A DNA stretch of 64,000 nt, from the NCBI GenBank assembly GCA_002104985.1, contig MCGO01000142.1:34385-98384 (forward strand), written 5' to 3'. The position numbers and the translations under genes were made by a program. Below are positions 1 through 10,881 of this stretch, piece after piece (the first letter of the stretch is position 1; each line of letters opens with the position of its first letter). The DNA is from Rhizoclosmatium globosum (taxonomy: Eukaryota > Chytridiomycota > Chytridiomycetes > Chytridiales > Chytriomycetaceae). The notes below the pieces were generated by a model. That model searched no databases. It was not told where the DNA came from and saw nothing but the letters and a program-made list of their open reading frames with translations.

Positions 1-1210
1 GAACAAGCTCACGGTCAATGACTTCAGGTCGGTATGGGAATGGAAACGCAAGAGCGGTTTCTGAGGATCGCAACAGCTTGTGAAGAATAAAGGTGCGAAG
101 TTGGTCAATAGTTTTCGGTTTGAAGATTGATGTGTAAAAGAGAGACGCGCCATCTGTTTGTTTATGAGTTGATGAATTTGTGAAAGGTCATTTTTACATT
201 TCAGGCAAATAGTTCGAAGAGTTTGTTGAATATAGTCGAACGTTCCTTCTCCGTATCCATGTTCTCGTTCCAGTGTGGCCATCATATCAGACTGTGATTA
301 GAAAATGTCTTTAGTTGAATTGTAGTATCACTCAACTCCTCACCTTTGAGCACACTACAATAATAGGAATCCCAAGGTTATTCGTCAACACGCCCTGACC
401 AAGCGGTAATGTGACAGAATGAGCCGCCATACTTGCATCCAAAGTAGTTGAGTTGAATCTAAGGGTATTTCCAGACACATCCGGCTCTCTATATTCCCTG
501 AACGCAGTTTCAACTAAAATCCCACATTAAAACCACATGATTGAGAAATCAAAAACGAACTTTGCTTCCTGTCTTCTGGAGTAGCTTCGCCGGCCATGGC
601 CTTCCCAAGCACACCCAGATACTTTTCCAGTTTCTCCATAAATAGCCATGGTTTTGACCAATCGAGCACAATGACTGCTGCAGAGGAATGTATATTGTCC
701 CGGTGTACAGCAAATCGTAGAAGCGGGGCAAACTCGACATCGTCCATTTCATAGAGTCCAACGATGGCAGCAGGCTCCTCCGCGTCATTGTCGTCGAATA
801 CTTCCGCATATCTGACACGTTTGCATTAATATGCAAAAGGTACAGTTTTAAGGGGTAGTCCTACGAGTAGCCCATGGCAAGGGATGACAGCGAATCCAGA
901 GGTTCCATTTGTTGATGCGCCGAGTCCTGGTGGCCAATTGAAGCGAGAATTGATGATTTGCCAGACTGAGAGTCGCCTAGTGAGAAGGGATGGATGAGTA
1001 ATGGATAGACAGGCCTAGGAACGAAGGTGACTCACCCATCACGAGCAGTGAGCACGTGGGTGTTGCGCGGGTTGTTGACGCTTCCCTCAGAATTGAAGCC
1101 CAAATGTCGGTGGTGGTGGTGTTGGTGGTCGCCTCCGCTTTCTCTTTCATTTGTCCTTTCGTTTTCGCCCCAATCCAATTTCTTGAAAATGGTTTGATCC
1201 CCTGTGACAT
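1..1210 (-). CDS. DYNC1LI: Cytoplasmic dynein light intermediate chain (partial, 3' end outside window)
   Basis: This subunit of cytoplasmic dynein-1 has a Ras-like fold and links the motor to cargo adaptors. The N-terminal exon contains IWASILREAS, close to the family's opening 'LWSSIL' region. After a short intron the P-loop reads GDSQSGKSS. Later exons give YAEVFDDND, then VIVLDWSKPWLFMEKLEKYL (the family's conserved 'S+PW..++.L..W' segment), then LPLGQGVLTNNLGIPIIVVC and SDMMATLEREHGYGEGTFDY, both diagnostic. The last visible exon (SLFYTSIFKPKTIDQL) runs off the left edge, so the adaptor-binding C-terminus is missing. Introns are short. The start is taken at 1210; a second Met at 1150 is equally possible and would leave more room for the divergent UGDH promoter. 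The dynein-1 rather than dynein-2 assignment rests on the 'PLG..VLT.NLG.P..VVC' match. Confidence 0.9.
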
Positions 1211-1251
1211 TAACCAAAGATGTTGCTCTTGCTAACCTTCAACGCATTCAG

Positions 1252-3173
1252 CCAAACTACAAGCTTAAGATCTGCTGTATCGGTGCCGGTTACGTTGGTG
1301 CGTGTGCCCTTTGATCTGCTCTCCCGTCTCCCTCCCTTGTGCTTTGACAGCTTTAATATGAACCTCATCCCCTTCCACGTCGCCGCGAACTTCCTGATCA
1401 CTGATCGTTTTGCACTATGAAACTCAGGTGGACCAACTTGTGCTGTTATTGCCCACAAATGCCCAGACATCAAAGTAACCATCGTTGACATCAACCAACA
1501 ACGTATCGATGCCTGGAACTCCCAAAATATTCCAATCTACGAGCCTGGACTGGAGGAGATTGTTTTCGCTCAGCGTGGAAAGAACTTGTTCTTCTCAACA
1601 GATGTCGATGGTACTATTTTGGAGGCCGACTTGATTTTCGTTTCAGTCAACACTCCAACCAAGAAGGGAGGAATTGGAGCTGGTTTCGCTGCTGATCTTG
1701 CGTGAGTCTCTCTGCCCACGCCGCATCGTCTAGTGTCGATTGTGAACTTGTAACACGTCATATTGAGATTTTCTCAACACAACTTGGATCATCACTACGA
1801 ACTGCTTATTTGCTGGAGAACTCTGTAATCAATTCAACTCTTTGATCGTCAACTATAGCCCCAAGATCACCCATCTCTTTTCCTGTTCATCACTCACTCA
1901 AAAACTGAACAACCATCAATCAAAAACCATAGATACGTCGAAGCCGCCACTAGAAACATTGCCAAAATCGCCAAGTCCCACAAAATCGTTATTGAAAAGT
2001 CCACAGTCCCATGCCGTACCGCCGAGTCCATGCGCAAGATTTTGGACGCAAACTCCCGTCCTGGAGTCACCTTCGACATCCTCTCCAACCCAGAGTTCTT
2101 GGCTGAAGGAACCGCCATCAAGGACTTGTTGCACCCTGACCGTGTTTTGATCGGTCACTTGGACACTGAGAGTGGAAAGCGTGCACAGGAGGCATTGACT
2201 AGTGTGTATGCTCACTGGGTGCCAAAGGAGCGTATTGTTACTACTAGATTGTGGAGTTCTGAGTTGACTAAGCTGGTATGTTACTTGAGTCTGTGTGGGG
2301 TTGAGGTTAAATGGTGCATGACAGGCTGCTAACGCCATGTTGGCTCAACGTATTTCCAGCATCAACTCTCTCAGCGCTATTTGTGAAGCGACTGGTGCCG
2401 ATGTTGACGAGGTTGCATACGCTTGTGGACTTGACTCCCGTATTGGTCCCAAATTCTTGAAGGCCTCCGTCGGATTCGGTGGTTCGTGTTTCCAAAAGGA
2501 CATTTTGAACTTGGTCTACCTCTCCCAGAGTTTGCACTTGCCTGAAGTTGCCGAGTACTGGAACCAGGTAATGCCACGACTACATCTTTGTCCATCAAAA
2601 CTCATTATTCTCCATCAGGTTGTCATCATGAACGAATACCAAAAGCGTCGTTTCGCCGAACAAGTTGTTCGTGAGCTCTTCAACACTATCACAAACAAGA
2701 AGATTGCAATCTTCGGATTCGCCTTCAAGAAGGACACTGGAGACACGAGAGAAAGTGCTGCTATCACATTGATTCAATACTTCTTGAAGGAGAATGCGAA
2801 CATCCGTGTTTATGACCCTAAGGTTCCAGAGTCCCAGATGCGTTACGATTTGGTTGTTGATGGAGGTGTTGACCAGGCGCATTGTGAGTGTCTTGCTTTT
2901 ATCTGTTGTTGAAAGAATAGGATTTAATTTGGTGTTTTTGCAGACAACAAGTTTGTCACTGTTCACGACTCTGCATACGCGGCTGCTGAAGGATGTGACG
3001 CTGTTGTCGTTGTTACGGAGTGGGATGAGTTTAAGACTTTGGACTACACCAAGATCTACGAGAAGATGAACAAACCTGCATGTGTGTTTGACGGAAGATT
3101 GATCTTGCCTTTGAACAAGCTGAAGGACATTGGGTTCAAGACAATCTGCATTGGAAAGAGCTTGCCACACTAA
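1252..3173 (+). CDS. UGDH: UDP-glucose 6-dehydrogenase (5' end unresolved)
   Basis: This enzyme oxidises UDP-glucose to UDP-glucuronate in two NAD-dependent steps, for cell-wall and matrix polysaccharides. The exons translate to [19 protein letters not shown] (Rossmann NAD motif), [33 protein letters not shown] and [10 protein letters not shown] (containing the catalytic Cys). They continue through [17 protein letters not shown] to the C-terminal UDP-binding domain, ending ICIGKSLPH. Five introns are visible, at about 1300-1427, 1702-1934, 2278-2326, 2569-2619 and 2885-2943. No in-frame ATG precedes the first clear exon. A CTAAC branch site and an acceptor at about 1250 suggest that a short upstream first exon carries the start codon, probably overlapping the 5' region of the divergent dynein gene. 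The function is clear; only the N-terminus is open. Confidence 0.93.
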
Positions 3174-3388
3174 GGATTTCATACTTTTTTTTCAATTTCA
3201 TTTTAAAATGGGGTGTTGCGAATTTGAGTTGAGGATTTGACATTCTTGTTTCATTGCGTTCAATGTTTTGAAATGAACGTGTAGTTTATCGCATCGTTTT
3301 TATTCAACTGTCTTACGCAGAGTCCATATAGACTAATGCTCTTCTTCAATCGTTACTTTGTCTGTTCCTGCTAGCCCATTTCAACCTC

Positions 3389-4629
3389 CTACTTCTGAAT
3401 CAGGTTCATTGGTGCATCCTGACCATTACCATCCCTCACACCAAACGTGGTAAAACTCTTAACCAAGACTCCATCCTTTGGCATCTCCAAAGTCGGCCAA
3501 CTCAAACCATTTGCCTTCTTCAACGTAACCTCAATCTTGGTTCCCAAAACCATATACTTGCACGCATCTGGAGTAATTTCCAACGCCAAAGGAATTTCTT
3601 CCACGTATGTTTTCGCAGAGTCAAGGAACGCGGCTGAGATGGACAGCGTTGTTGGAGTGAATGTAACCGTTGTACGCGCCTTGTCCGCCTTCTTTGCAAA
3701 GATAGATACAATCACTGTGGTTGGAGTTTGGTACCAGTCGCGACGACATTCAATGCTTTGAGATTCCGCGGTCTACATAGTTGTTTCACATTGGTTTCAA
3801 CATCGAAATAACAAATACAGAGCTGTTACGCACCTCTTGATCCAAGAAACGGTGCTTTCCAACTTTACATCCGCCGATTTTGAGGAATTCGTCGAATTCA
3901 AGGACTTTACGCGAACAGCATGACCATCCTTTGCTTCCTTCATGGAAAATAGGGGATCCACTATGGAACACACATTCTGCGGTGCGAGACTCGTCGCCAG
4001 TGAAGGTGTGCGTGCAAGTCTTTCTCTTGCAGCTGGTTCCGATGGGGATGACGGCGTTAGGGGCGTCGTTGAGGTCTTCCTCTTTGATTGCAGGTGTGAC
4101 GGCGGGCGTGGATGGCTTTGAAGCTGGAGGAGTTGCTTTTGTGGCAGCAGGGGCAGCAGCACCATAGACTTCTTTGCCATCGATAATTGTGGTTGGTTTT
4201 GCTGTTACAGCTGCGGGTGTGGTTGGGACTGGAGTGGTTGTAGCAGAGACTGGAACGTGGCGGCCGACGGTACATCCTGTTCCATCGTTGGTTTAGAAGA
4301 GTTGAAGACAGAGTTGGTGGAAAGAAGGGCTCACCAGGGATGTTCATGAAGTCGTTGAAATCAGTGACACGCTTTGGACAGCACGACCAGCCCTTCAAAG
4401 CATCATGAAAGACCTGATTTGAATTAGTTTGTTATTTGATAGAAAGATGGATCTGTTTAAGGAAGAACCTACTGGAGCACCAGAGTGATGTTCACAGGAA
4501 GTCTCGCCGTTGTCATCTTCAACGTACTTCTTGTTGCAACCTAATGGAGAAATGTCGATCTTGTTAGAAGGATGTACTCATCAGGAACAACAGCAACTCG
4601 CCCTTATTTCCGCAAGTGAGTGAAGCCAT
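3389..4629 (-). CDS. CHORDC1: CHORD- and CS-domain co-chaperone (CHORDC1/RAR1-like)
   Basis: This is an HSP90 co-chaperone of the CHORD family. Two zinc-binding CHORD modules are visible. The first reads [10 protein letters not shown], then [20 protein letters not shown]. The second reads [15 protein letters not shown], then [20 protein letters not shown] and [19 protein letters not shown]-terminal CS (p23-like) domain follows ([19 protein letters not shown], then [11 protein letters not shown]). The CHORD-CHORD-CS order is that of animal CHORDC1 and melusin; plant RAR1 lacks the CS domain. Short introns interrupt the gene. The first exon starts [10 protein letters not shown] at 4629 and joins [13 protein letters not shown] through a GTACAT donor, which is my reconstruction. 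It is divergent from the RING gene. Confidence 0.93.
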
Positions 4630-4921
4630 TTGTTTGATTTTGAGACAACTTTCCATTTCATTCTATCGCTGCCAAGCTGTAACTTCAACAACCAATAGTA
4701 ATCAAACTCTTTGTGTGAATTTCCTTACGTGAATAATATAATTTCATCATAGTTTATCACACAACGTGCGCATAACTTTACATACATCTTCATATCCGTA
4801 TCTCTGGAAAGAATTGAGTTTTCTGAAAGCCCACCTAGACTATTCCTGTTAATCTCCTTCATCAAACATCTTTAACGGGAAATCAAGAAATGAAAAAGAA
4901 AAGAATCCAAAAAAGCGAAAG
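4630..4921. promoter_or_regulatory. Shared upstream region of CHORDC1 and the RING gene
   Basis: These 292 bp lie between two head-to-head start codons and must hold both 5' UTRs and promoters. The stretch is AT-rich, with runs such as gaataatataatttcatca. I see no tRNA, no convincing ORF and no clear CCAAT or TATA element at a fixed distance from either start. Confidence 0.4.
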
Positions 4922-5851
4922 ATGCTCAGCTGCGACACCCTGAGCAGCTGTCCGATCTGCTTCTCCGAGTATTCCCGCGCCGATGGAGTTCTCCCTGTCC
5001 GCTTTGACTGTTCGCATGCCATGTGCACAACGTGTCTTGATTCGATGCTTCTTCTGACGCCGAACGGGGCGCTGTGTCCCGTGTGCCGCCACCGAATTCT
5101 CGCGTGTCTTCGGCGGAATGCGGGACATTTGGTGTGCGAGGAACTGTTGGTGGCGGCGGAGGTGGCGGCGTCGTCGTCGTCATCGTCGTCTGTGTCCACG
5201 ACTTCGACTGCCGCTTCAAAACAACACCACCACCACCACCACCACCAATCAAACACAGCCACGCCACTTCGCCGCTCGACTCGCTCTTCACTCGCTGCTC
5301 CGCCCGCAACAGCCCCGCCACCTTCCCGCTCCACTTCTTCCACTCCGTCTCCCTCATCTACAGCCGCCTTCAACATGTCTGCTCTGCAACAGTCTCTTCC
5401 CCGTGGAAGAGCCCTGCGCAAACCAGCTTCCTCTTCAGCTATCAAGGACATTGAACGCCGGGTCAACAGCAGGCGGCGGACGAGGCTGCAGCATTCCACC
5501 AACAGAGACTCTGGTAGAGTCCTGCGCTCAATGCGTTCCTCAATGGGAATCACTCATGAATCCACACCGAGCGGTGATGAAGATGAAGACGATGAAGATT
5601 CCAACAGTGATGATGATGACAACAGAAGTTCGGACATGTTGGTTGTTGAGATTAGTAGTGAAGAAGATGGCAACAAGGCTTCAAAGAGAAACCTGAGGTC
5701 AGGTGCAGTGCCGTCGAAGGCAGCGACACGGGCGAATTCTTCTAGTACTGCAAAACAAGTTGATAATAAGCGGATGACTCGGTCGGAAGCTCGCTCATCT
5801 GTCCGAACCACAAGATCAATGGGACCTGCACCTGATATCATGCTGGAGTAA
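4922..5851 (+). CDS. RING-finger protein with acidic tract and SUMO-interacting-like motif
   Basis: This is an intronless 309-residue protein and a likely E3 ubiquitin ligase. A C3HC4 RING occupies about residues 10-58: CPICFSEY, then CSHAMCTTCLDSM (the C-x-H-x2-C-x2-C core) and CPVCRHRI. After it come low-complexity Ser, His (seven in a row) and Pro/Thr tracts. Then follow Arg-rich stretches, an acidic Asp/Glu/Ser run near residues 220-235, and DMLVVEISSEEDG at about residues 238-250. A hydrophobic VVEI core followed by Ser and acidic residues is the classical SUMO-interacting-motif layout. The C-terminus is basic. RING plus SIM suggests, but does not prove, a SUMO-targeted ligase. The polyhistidine and polyserine codon runs could be length-variable. 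Confidence 0.75.
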   Translation: MLSCDTLSSCPICFSEYSRADGVLPVRFDCSHAMCTTCLDSMLLLTPNGALCPVCRHRILACLRRNAGHLVCEELLVAAEVAASSSSSSSVSTTSTAASKQHHHHHHHQSNTATPLRRSTRSSLAAPPATAPPPSRSTSSTPSPSSTAAFNMSALQQSLPRGRALRKPASSSAIKDIERRVNSRRRTRLQHSTNRDSGRVLRSMRSSMGITHESTPSGDEDEDDEDSNSDDDDNRSSDMLVVEISSEEDGNKASKRNLRSGAVPSKAATRANSSSTAKQVDNKRMTRSEARSSVRTTRSMGPAPDIMLE

Positions 5852-6034
5852 TGGTGATTCTCACCCTTGACTGATCCTGTCAGTATTCTTTTTGCAATAT
5901 TCCCACCTATTCTTTGTATACATATTTCCATGCTGCCTTCTCTCTGCTTTTGTAAACCAATGGTATCTAATAATACAACAATATCTATTCTCTGCATTTC
6001 ATTTTTATTTGGAGTGCGAACTAACATCCCATCA

Positions 6035-6580
6035 CTACAGTGCACCAGCCCCATTACTAGAACCGCTGTCCTCAAAAAATTGATCGAAACTAGACATCAA
6101 CGCGGCGTAAAAGCTCTTCAACTTGTCTTCTGCCTTGTCTTGTTGAACCCCTATAGTTTCAGAATCTCCAAGACCCAAAGCACAACCAACCTTTCATGTT
6201 CTCCATATCAAGGATTTCAGTGACACGCAAATTGAATTCGAAACCGGTTTCATTTTGGATACTGGCGAGTTTCTCGTGGACACAGGCGTTGAGGTTTTGC
6301 TGAATCGTGGCGAGTTCAGCGAGATGGTCTTTGAGAGGATCGAGATTGAGATTGACGAGAAGGGAGGAAATGAATGTGATTGGTTGATTGAAGTTGGTTG
6401 AAGTTGGTTGACGAAGTAAACGGCGCGTGTTAGGAGCGCAACTTCGATTCTTCAAACGCTATCAAAGAAACTATTACCATTCAAGCGGGATTGCGTTGCT
6501 GCGTGGGTTTCACGAATGCGAAGAAGCAGCGATTCTGAATCAAAGGAGGGCTCTGGTGTTGAGTTGGTTGGCTGATTCAT
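6035..6580 (-). CDS. Small predicted helical protein, unrecognised
   Basis: The gene is reconstructed from three exons with matching phases. It encodes about 120 residues: MNQPTNSTPEPSFDSESLLL, then RIRETHAATQSRLN, DHLAELATIQQNLNACVHEK and LASIQNETGFEFNLRVTEIL, ending SFDQFFEDSGSSNGAGAL. The middle is rich in Leu, Ala, Gln and Glu with heptad-like spacing, so a helical bundle or short coiled coil is likely. The first intron is long for this window (about 155 bp) and its acceptor is the least certain point. Upstream in-frame Met codons exist at about 6601 and 6655. I do not recognise the family. It lies divergently upstream of the cyclic-nucleotide-gated channel, with 191 bp between start codons. 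Confidence 0.5.
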
Positions 6581-6771
6581 GGTGGTTTTCTTTTGCATGA
6601 AGTTCGTTTGATTGTGTCCGAACTGGTTCCTTGTCCGAATATACGATGAACTCAACTTTCACTTCCTTCACCTTACTTTGAGAGCATTCTTTACATTGTG
6701 TGATGTGATGGAATTTTCAAGCTACAGGAACTTTCTACGGGATCGACACTACTATCGTCATCACCAATATC

Positions 6772-9700
6772 ATGGAAATCCAAACACTTCCTTCCATAGT
6801 CGAGCTGATCAGCTTAGCGGATGAGTATCGTGAAAAATATTTGGCTCTTGAGAATCAAGTGAAGCAGTTTCATCCTGTCGCCATGAGGCTAGGTCAGTTA
6901 CTTCTCGCGGCAAGATCTTCCCTGGAAACTGGAGGACACCTAGATGCTACCATTTTCGTAAAATCAGATGATAACGGCGTTTTGAATTATGCACCTCGCG
7001 TGGATCATCACTTTGAGGCGGCTCAGTCACAGCCAGACATCGGCACGACGAGCGAAGCCTGGAAGAGCAAAATCGAAGCTACACAAGACCATGAGCAATG
7101 GGCTCGAGATTTTTCGCAGGCTGTTGAAGTAAACGAAAATAGTTCAGCGCGTTCATCTGATTCATCCTTTCATTTTCTCACTGATGTTCGAACTAATGCC
7201 GGATCTTTGGTACCCAAAAACACTGTTATTCGTCGGAATACTGCACAACCTACTTCATTGGGATATGCTCCACCGACTGTTGAGGCGGAACGAAAGAAAT
7301 CTCAAATAGTCGTTCTGTCCAGCTTATTCAATCAAAACACGAGTCAAAACGACAGCTTCCTTAAAACTTCGTCCTTGATAAAAAGTTCATCGTTCATGCG
7401 GAGCAACAGCACGAGAAGCAAACAAGGAAGCATCAGAAGTCATCAAAAACTCCCAATTGAACAAAACACCAGCGCAAAAAATATTCAGCTGGATGTAGGA
7501 CAGACTGCTAGTTACCGCGTTGGAGGGAACGAAGAGGCCCCAACAGCGGAACCAACTCCTATAATGCAAATTGACGAAGCCGCCCAAGGCACTATAATAC
7601 GTAACCCAAAAAATGTTAGCATCAATGAAAGTGATCAAAAGCTACAAATAGAGAAGACGCGCGATCCACGTCAAGACTCTGTCTCTGTCTCGATCCCATC
7701 TTCGTCAAAGAAACGGAACACGAATACTCCATTGAACATTCTGAAGGGAAAGAACCAACATCAACCGTCAGCAATGACGCGTTCGAGAGCTACTCTGGCG
7801 CAACGGATGATGGATGCCGCTTTGCTGTCCAAATTTGATTTGAAGGGGTCTCTCGCATCAATTGAGTTGGCGGAAGGAGCTGCAACACCCGAAGACATAT
7901 CCTTGAGAAGACATGGAATTAATCCATTGTCGTCGTTATATGTTCTTTCGCAATTCTTCTTTTCAAGTAAGCCTTGTTTCTTTGATTTCTCCTCCAGCTT
8001 TCGGCTAACTGAAATTTGTAGTTATACATCTCACAAAGCTTTGGATTGTTCCGTTTTGTCTTTCATTTGAGTCAGATATTCCAGCTGGATATAGCATATT
8101 TCTAACAGTTTGCAACGTATGCGACATCATCCTTGAGTTTCTCACTCCAAACACTCGATTTTTCAACTTAATGCAAGCGAATCAAGACCTACAACTCAGA
8201 GACTGGCAAATATACTATCTCACTCATGGATTCTTGCTTGATTTGGTTACCGCATTGCCGCTCGATATGTTACCCTTCGACGGAGCTCATTACATGCTTG
8301 CCATTCGTCTGATCCGGCTTTACAAAGTTCCACCCATCTTTCTAGAGTCTCCAATATACATACAAATGATGAAGAACATTCAACGCTGGCTTGGAATCGG
8401 ACATTCGGCTTCTCTGATATTCCCATTGATGGTTTTGTTTTGCGTGTTTCTTCATATTGAGGCTTGCGCTATTTTCTTGACGAGTCGGTTGGAAGGATTT
8501 AGTAATATTGATATCGAGCCGTACCGCGATGCTTCTATAGAGCGGCAGTATACATGGGCTTTGTTTGCTGTGAGAACAAGTTTGTTTTTGTTATGGGCAA
8601 TTCTAAATGTCTCTCGTTTCAGAGTATCGGAAACACGTTCCCGCTTGGATATAAGCCAGCAAGAATATCTGAGCAATGGCTTGTCTTGATGTTTACTATG
8701 GTTGGCGCTGGTTTGGTAAGTATTTATATGTTGACTGTGTTGGTTGCTTACACTGGTTATTCAGTACGCTGCTATTGTCGGAGCTGTTTCTTCGTTCGCA
8801 ATGGGCTTTGACGCGTCTGGTCGACTTTACAAACAGAAACTGGACGAGTTGCATGAGTACATGACGTGGAAAGACCTTGCTCCATCAACTCGCCGAAAAA
8901 TATTAAAGTATTACGACCTTAAGTATCGTGGAAAATATTTTGAAGAGGTTAGTATCTTAGTTGTATCCTAATCTCACGCAACTTATGTCAGGCAACTCTG
9001 TTGAATGAGATGAATGATTCATTGAGGATGGAAATCGCCATTCATAACTGTAAAGATTTGATTTCAAAGGTGTCTTTCCTGAGGCGGCAAGAAAACGATG
9101 GGCGCGATGAGTTGTTTGTTGGAAAAGTCGCATCAGCATTTGTACCGTGTTATTTTGTCACTGGAGACATCATATTCACGCAAGGGCAAGTCGGTATGGA
9201 AATGGTAAGTGATTTTCTGTATTGAGGGTTCTGACGTTTCCAACTAAGTACTTTGTTGTGTCGGGAACAATCAACGTTCTTGCTCAAGGAAAGCATGTTG
9301 CCACTCTAAATGAGGGAGCATTCTTTGGAGGTACCTCACCAATCTGTGGTGATAACTTATCAATTAATTCTGCAGAGGTCGCTTTGATTGGAAACATTCC
9401 ACGAACTGCAACTGTCCAGGCAGCGGGATCCTGCATGTTATACAGACTCACCCGTGCATCATTCACCTCAATTTTGGAAGAGTTCGAGGACGTTAAGCGA
9501 ACTGTCGATGGTATCTATCGAGAACGAATGGCCAGAGTCGCGGCTGAGGAGGAAGCCAAGAAAATGGTTATTGCAAGAGACTTGGCCAGCAAAGTACCTT
9601 TCCTGAACCGCGCGAAAAATGATGGTCGTGATGAAGACTTCCTTGGAAGGATAGGTCATTCGTTAGTCTCGATGCTTTTGGTGAATGGTGATGTAATATT

Positions 9701-10120
9701 TGCTCAGGGAGATGAAGCCGGCGAAATGGTGAGAAACAAAGCTGATGTGTTCACCTTTCTAACGAATTTTGCAATAGTACTTCATCAAACGTGGAAGTGT
9801 TGATATTCGTATTCAATCAAAAACCGTGTCTTCCCTCACAGATGGCGATTTCTTTGGAGGTAACTTAGTAGTATATTTCACAACGGCAAAATGCGTCGCA
9901 GTAAACTTTTACGTCTCCAGAGCTGGCTTTGATTGCAAACATTCCTCGAACAGCAACTGCCCAAGCAACGGCCACATGCGTTATATATAAGCTGACGCGT
10001 GAATCACTCAAGAAAATATTGGAGGAGTTCCCGGATGTTCAAGAGCAGATAGACATTGTGTATCAAGAACGCTTCCAAAAATTCAAAACAGACGATTTTC
10101 AGCGAAATGGTGGGAAGTAA
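6772..10120 (+). CDS. HCN/CNG-type channel with two cyclic-nucleotide-binding domains
   Basis: A long Ser/Thr-rich cytosolic N-terminus (about 395 residues) precedes a six-helix channel core. S1 begins near LSQFFFSIIHLTKLWIVPF. S2-S3 lie around YSIFLTVCNVCDIILEFLT and FLLDLVTALPLDML. S4 is weakly charged (LAIRLIRLYKVP). The pore helix and filter read ALFASIGNTFPLGYKPARIS, aligning with HCN 'ALF..M...CIGYG.QAP', so the GYG glycine is replaced by Lys. S6 and the C-linker follow (GAGLYAAIVGAVSSFAMGFD, YKQKLDELHEYM). CNBD1 has FFGEVALIGNIPRTATVQA after splicing, and CNBD2 has FFGELALIANIPRTATAQA. Both are complete phosphate-binding cassettes with the ligand Arg, followed by Thr as in cGMP-binding kinases. 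At least eight introns of about 45-60 bp are visible. The protein ends FKTDDFQRNGGK. A zoospore sensory role is an inference. Confidence 0.9.
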
Positions 10121-10256
10121 TTACATAAAGTACATAGTAAATATATGGCATGTTGACATATTGTTATAATCCAATTAGACGCGCTTTATTTCAAATCCAC
10201 ACCACAAAATATACAAAAGAGTCCACAGCTCCATAAATATAGATTATCCTGTCTAT

Positions 10257-10655
10257 TTATTTTGAAGATTGGTACTTGGTGACAGCCTTGGTACCCTCAG
10301 AGACAGCGTGCTTGGCAAGCTCTCCTGGGAGAATCAAACGGACAGAGGTCTGGATCTCACGGGACGAGATAGTGGATCTCTTGTTGTATGCAGCCAACTT
10401 GGAGGCCTCCGACGCGATACGCTCAAAGATGTCGTTGACAAACGAGTTCATGATGGACATGGCCTTGTTCGAGATACCGGTCTCTGGGTGCACCTGCTTG
10501 AGCACCTTGTAGATGTAGGAGGAGTACGACTCCTTTCTGGACACCTTCTTCTTCTTTCCGGCGCCGTCCTTTGTCTTCTTCGCGGCCGTCTTGGCTGGCG
10601 CTTTACCGGCTGGCTTCTTCTCGGCTGGGGCCTTTCCTCCTTCCTTTGGTGGCAT
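10257..10655 (-). CDS. H2B: Histone H2B (copy 1)
   Basis: This is a core histone of 132 residues with no introns. The Lys/Ala/Pro-rich tail ([20 protein letters not shown]) leads into [20 protein letters not shown]. The histone fold follows: [60 protein letters not shown]. The C-terminus is [16 protein letters not shown], containing the Lys of the conserved 'AVTKY' ubiquitination site. The start is MPPKEGG at 10655; the longer upstream frame is the promoter region. It shares a divergent promoter with H2A. Confidence 0.98.
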   Translation of the reverse strand: MPPKEGGKAPAEKKPAGKAPAKTAAKKTKDGAGKKKKVSRKESYSSYIYKVLKQVHPETGISNKAMSIMNSFVNDIFERIASEASKLAAYNKRSTISSREIQTSVRLILPGELAKHAVSEGTKAVTKYQSSK

Positions 10656-10881
10656 CGTTGCTGTTTGTTTGATGATTCTATTCGCTCTCTTTCTTTCGGA
10701 CGTCCTTTTTGTGCCTTTTTGCCTTTCTTGGTGCGAGCAAAAAAACTGGCCAATCAGATTGCGCGTGGAGATCGAGTGACAAGATTTTTTGGTCACTGTC
10801 AAAACAAACCATGAAAAAGGCATAAAGGACTAGGGCTCCTTCTTTGCTGTCAGGAAACTAACACTAACACATACTATCATT
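10656..10881. promoter_or_regulatory. Bidirectional H2B-H2A promoter (copy 1)
   Basis: This is a 226-bp spacer between divergent histone start codons, conserved with copy 2 at 58892-59116. It contains a CCAAT box at 10750-10754 in the context actggccaatcagattgcgc, near the centre of the spacer. A TATA-like aggcataaagga lies closer to H2A. Conservation between copies supports function but could also reflect recent duplication. Confidence 0.75.

Noticed and set aside
5074..5454. Gly/Val-rich frames overlapping the RING gene on both strands
   Set aside because: They are produced by the trinucleotide repeats (CAC, TCG) that encode polyHis and polySer in the real frame.
10269..10814. Long plus-strand ORF opposite H2B, also present at copy 2 (58505-59107)
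   Set aside because: Conservation between copies only reflects the duplicated H2B DNA; the content (Leu/Gly/Trp-rich) is a typical histone antisense shadow.
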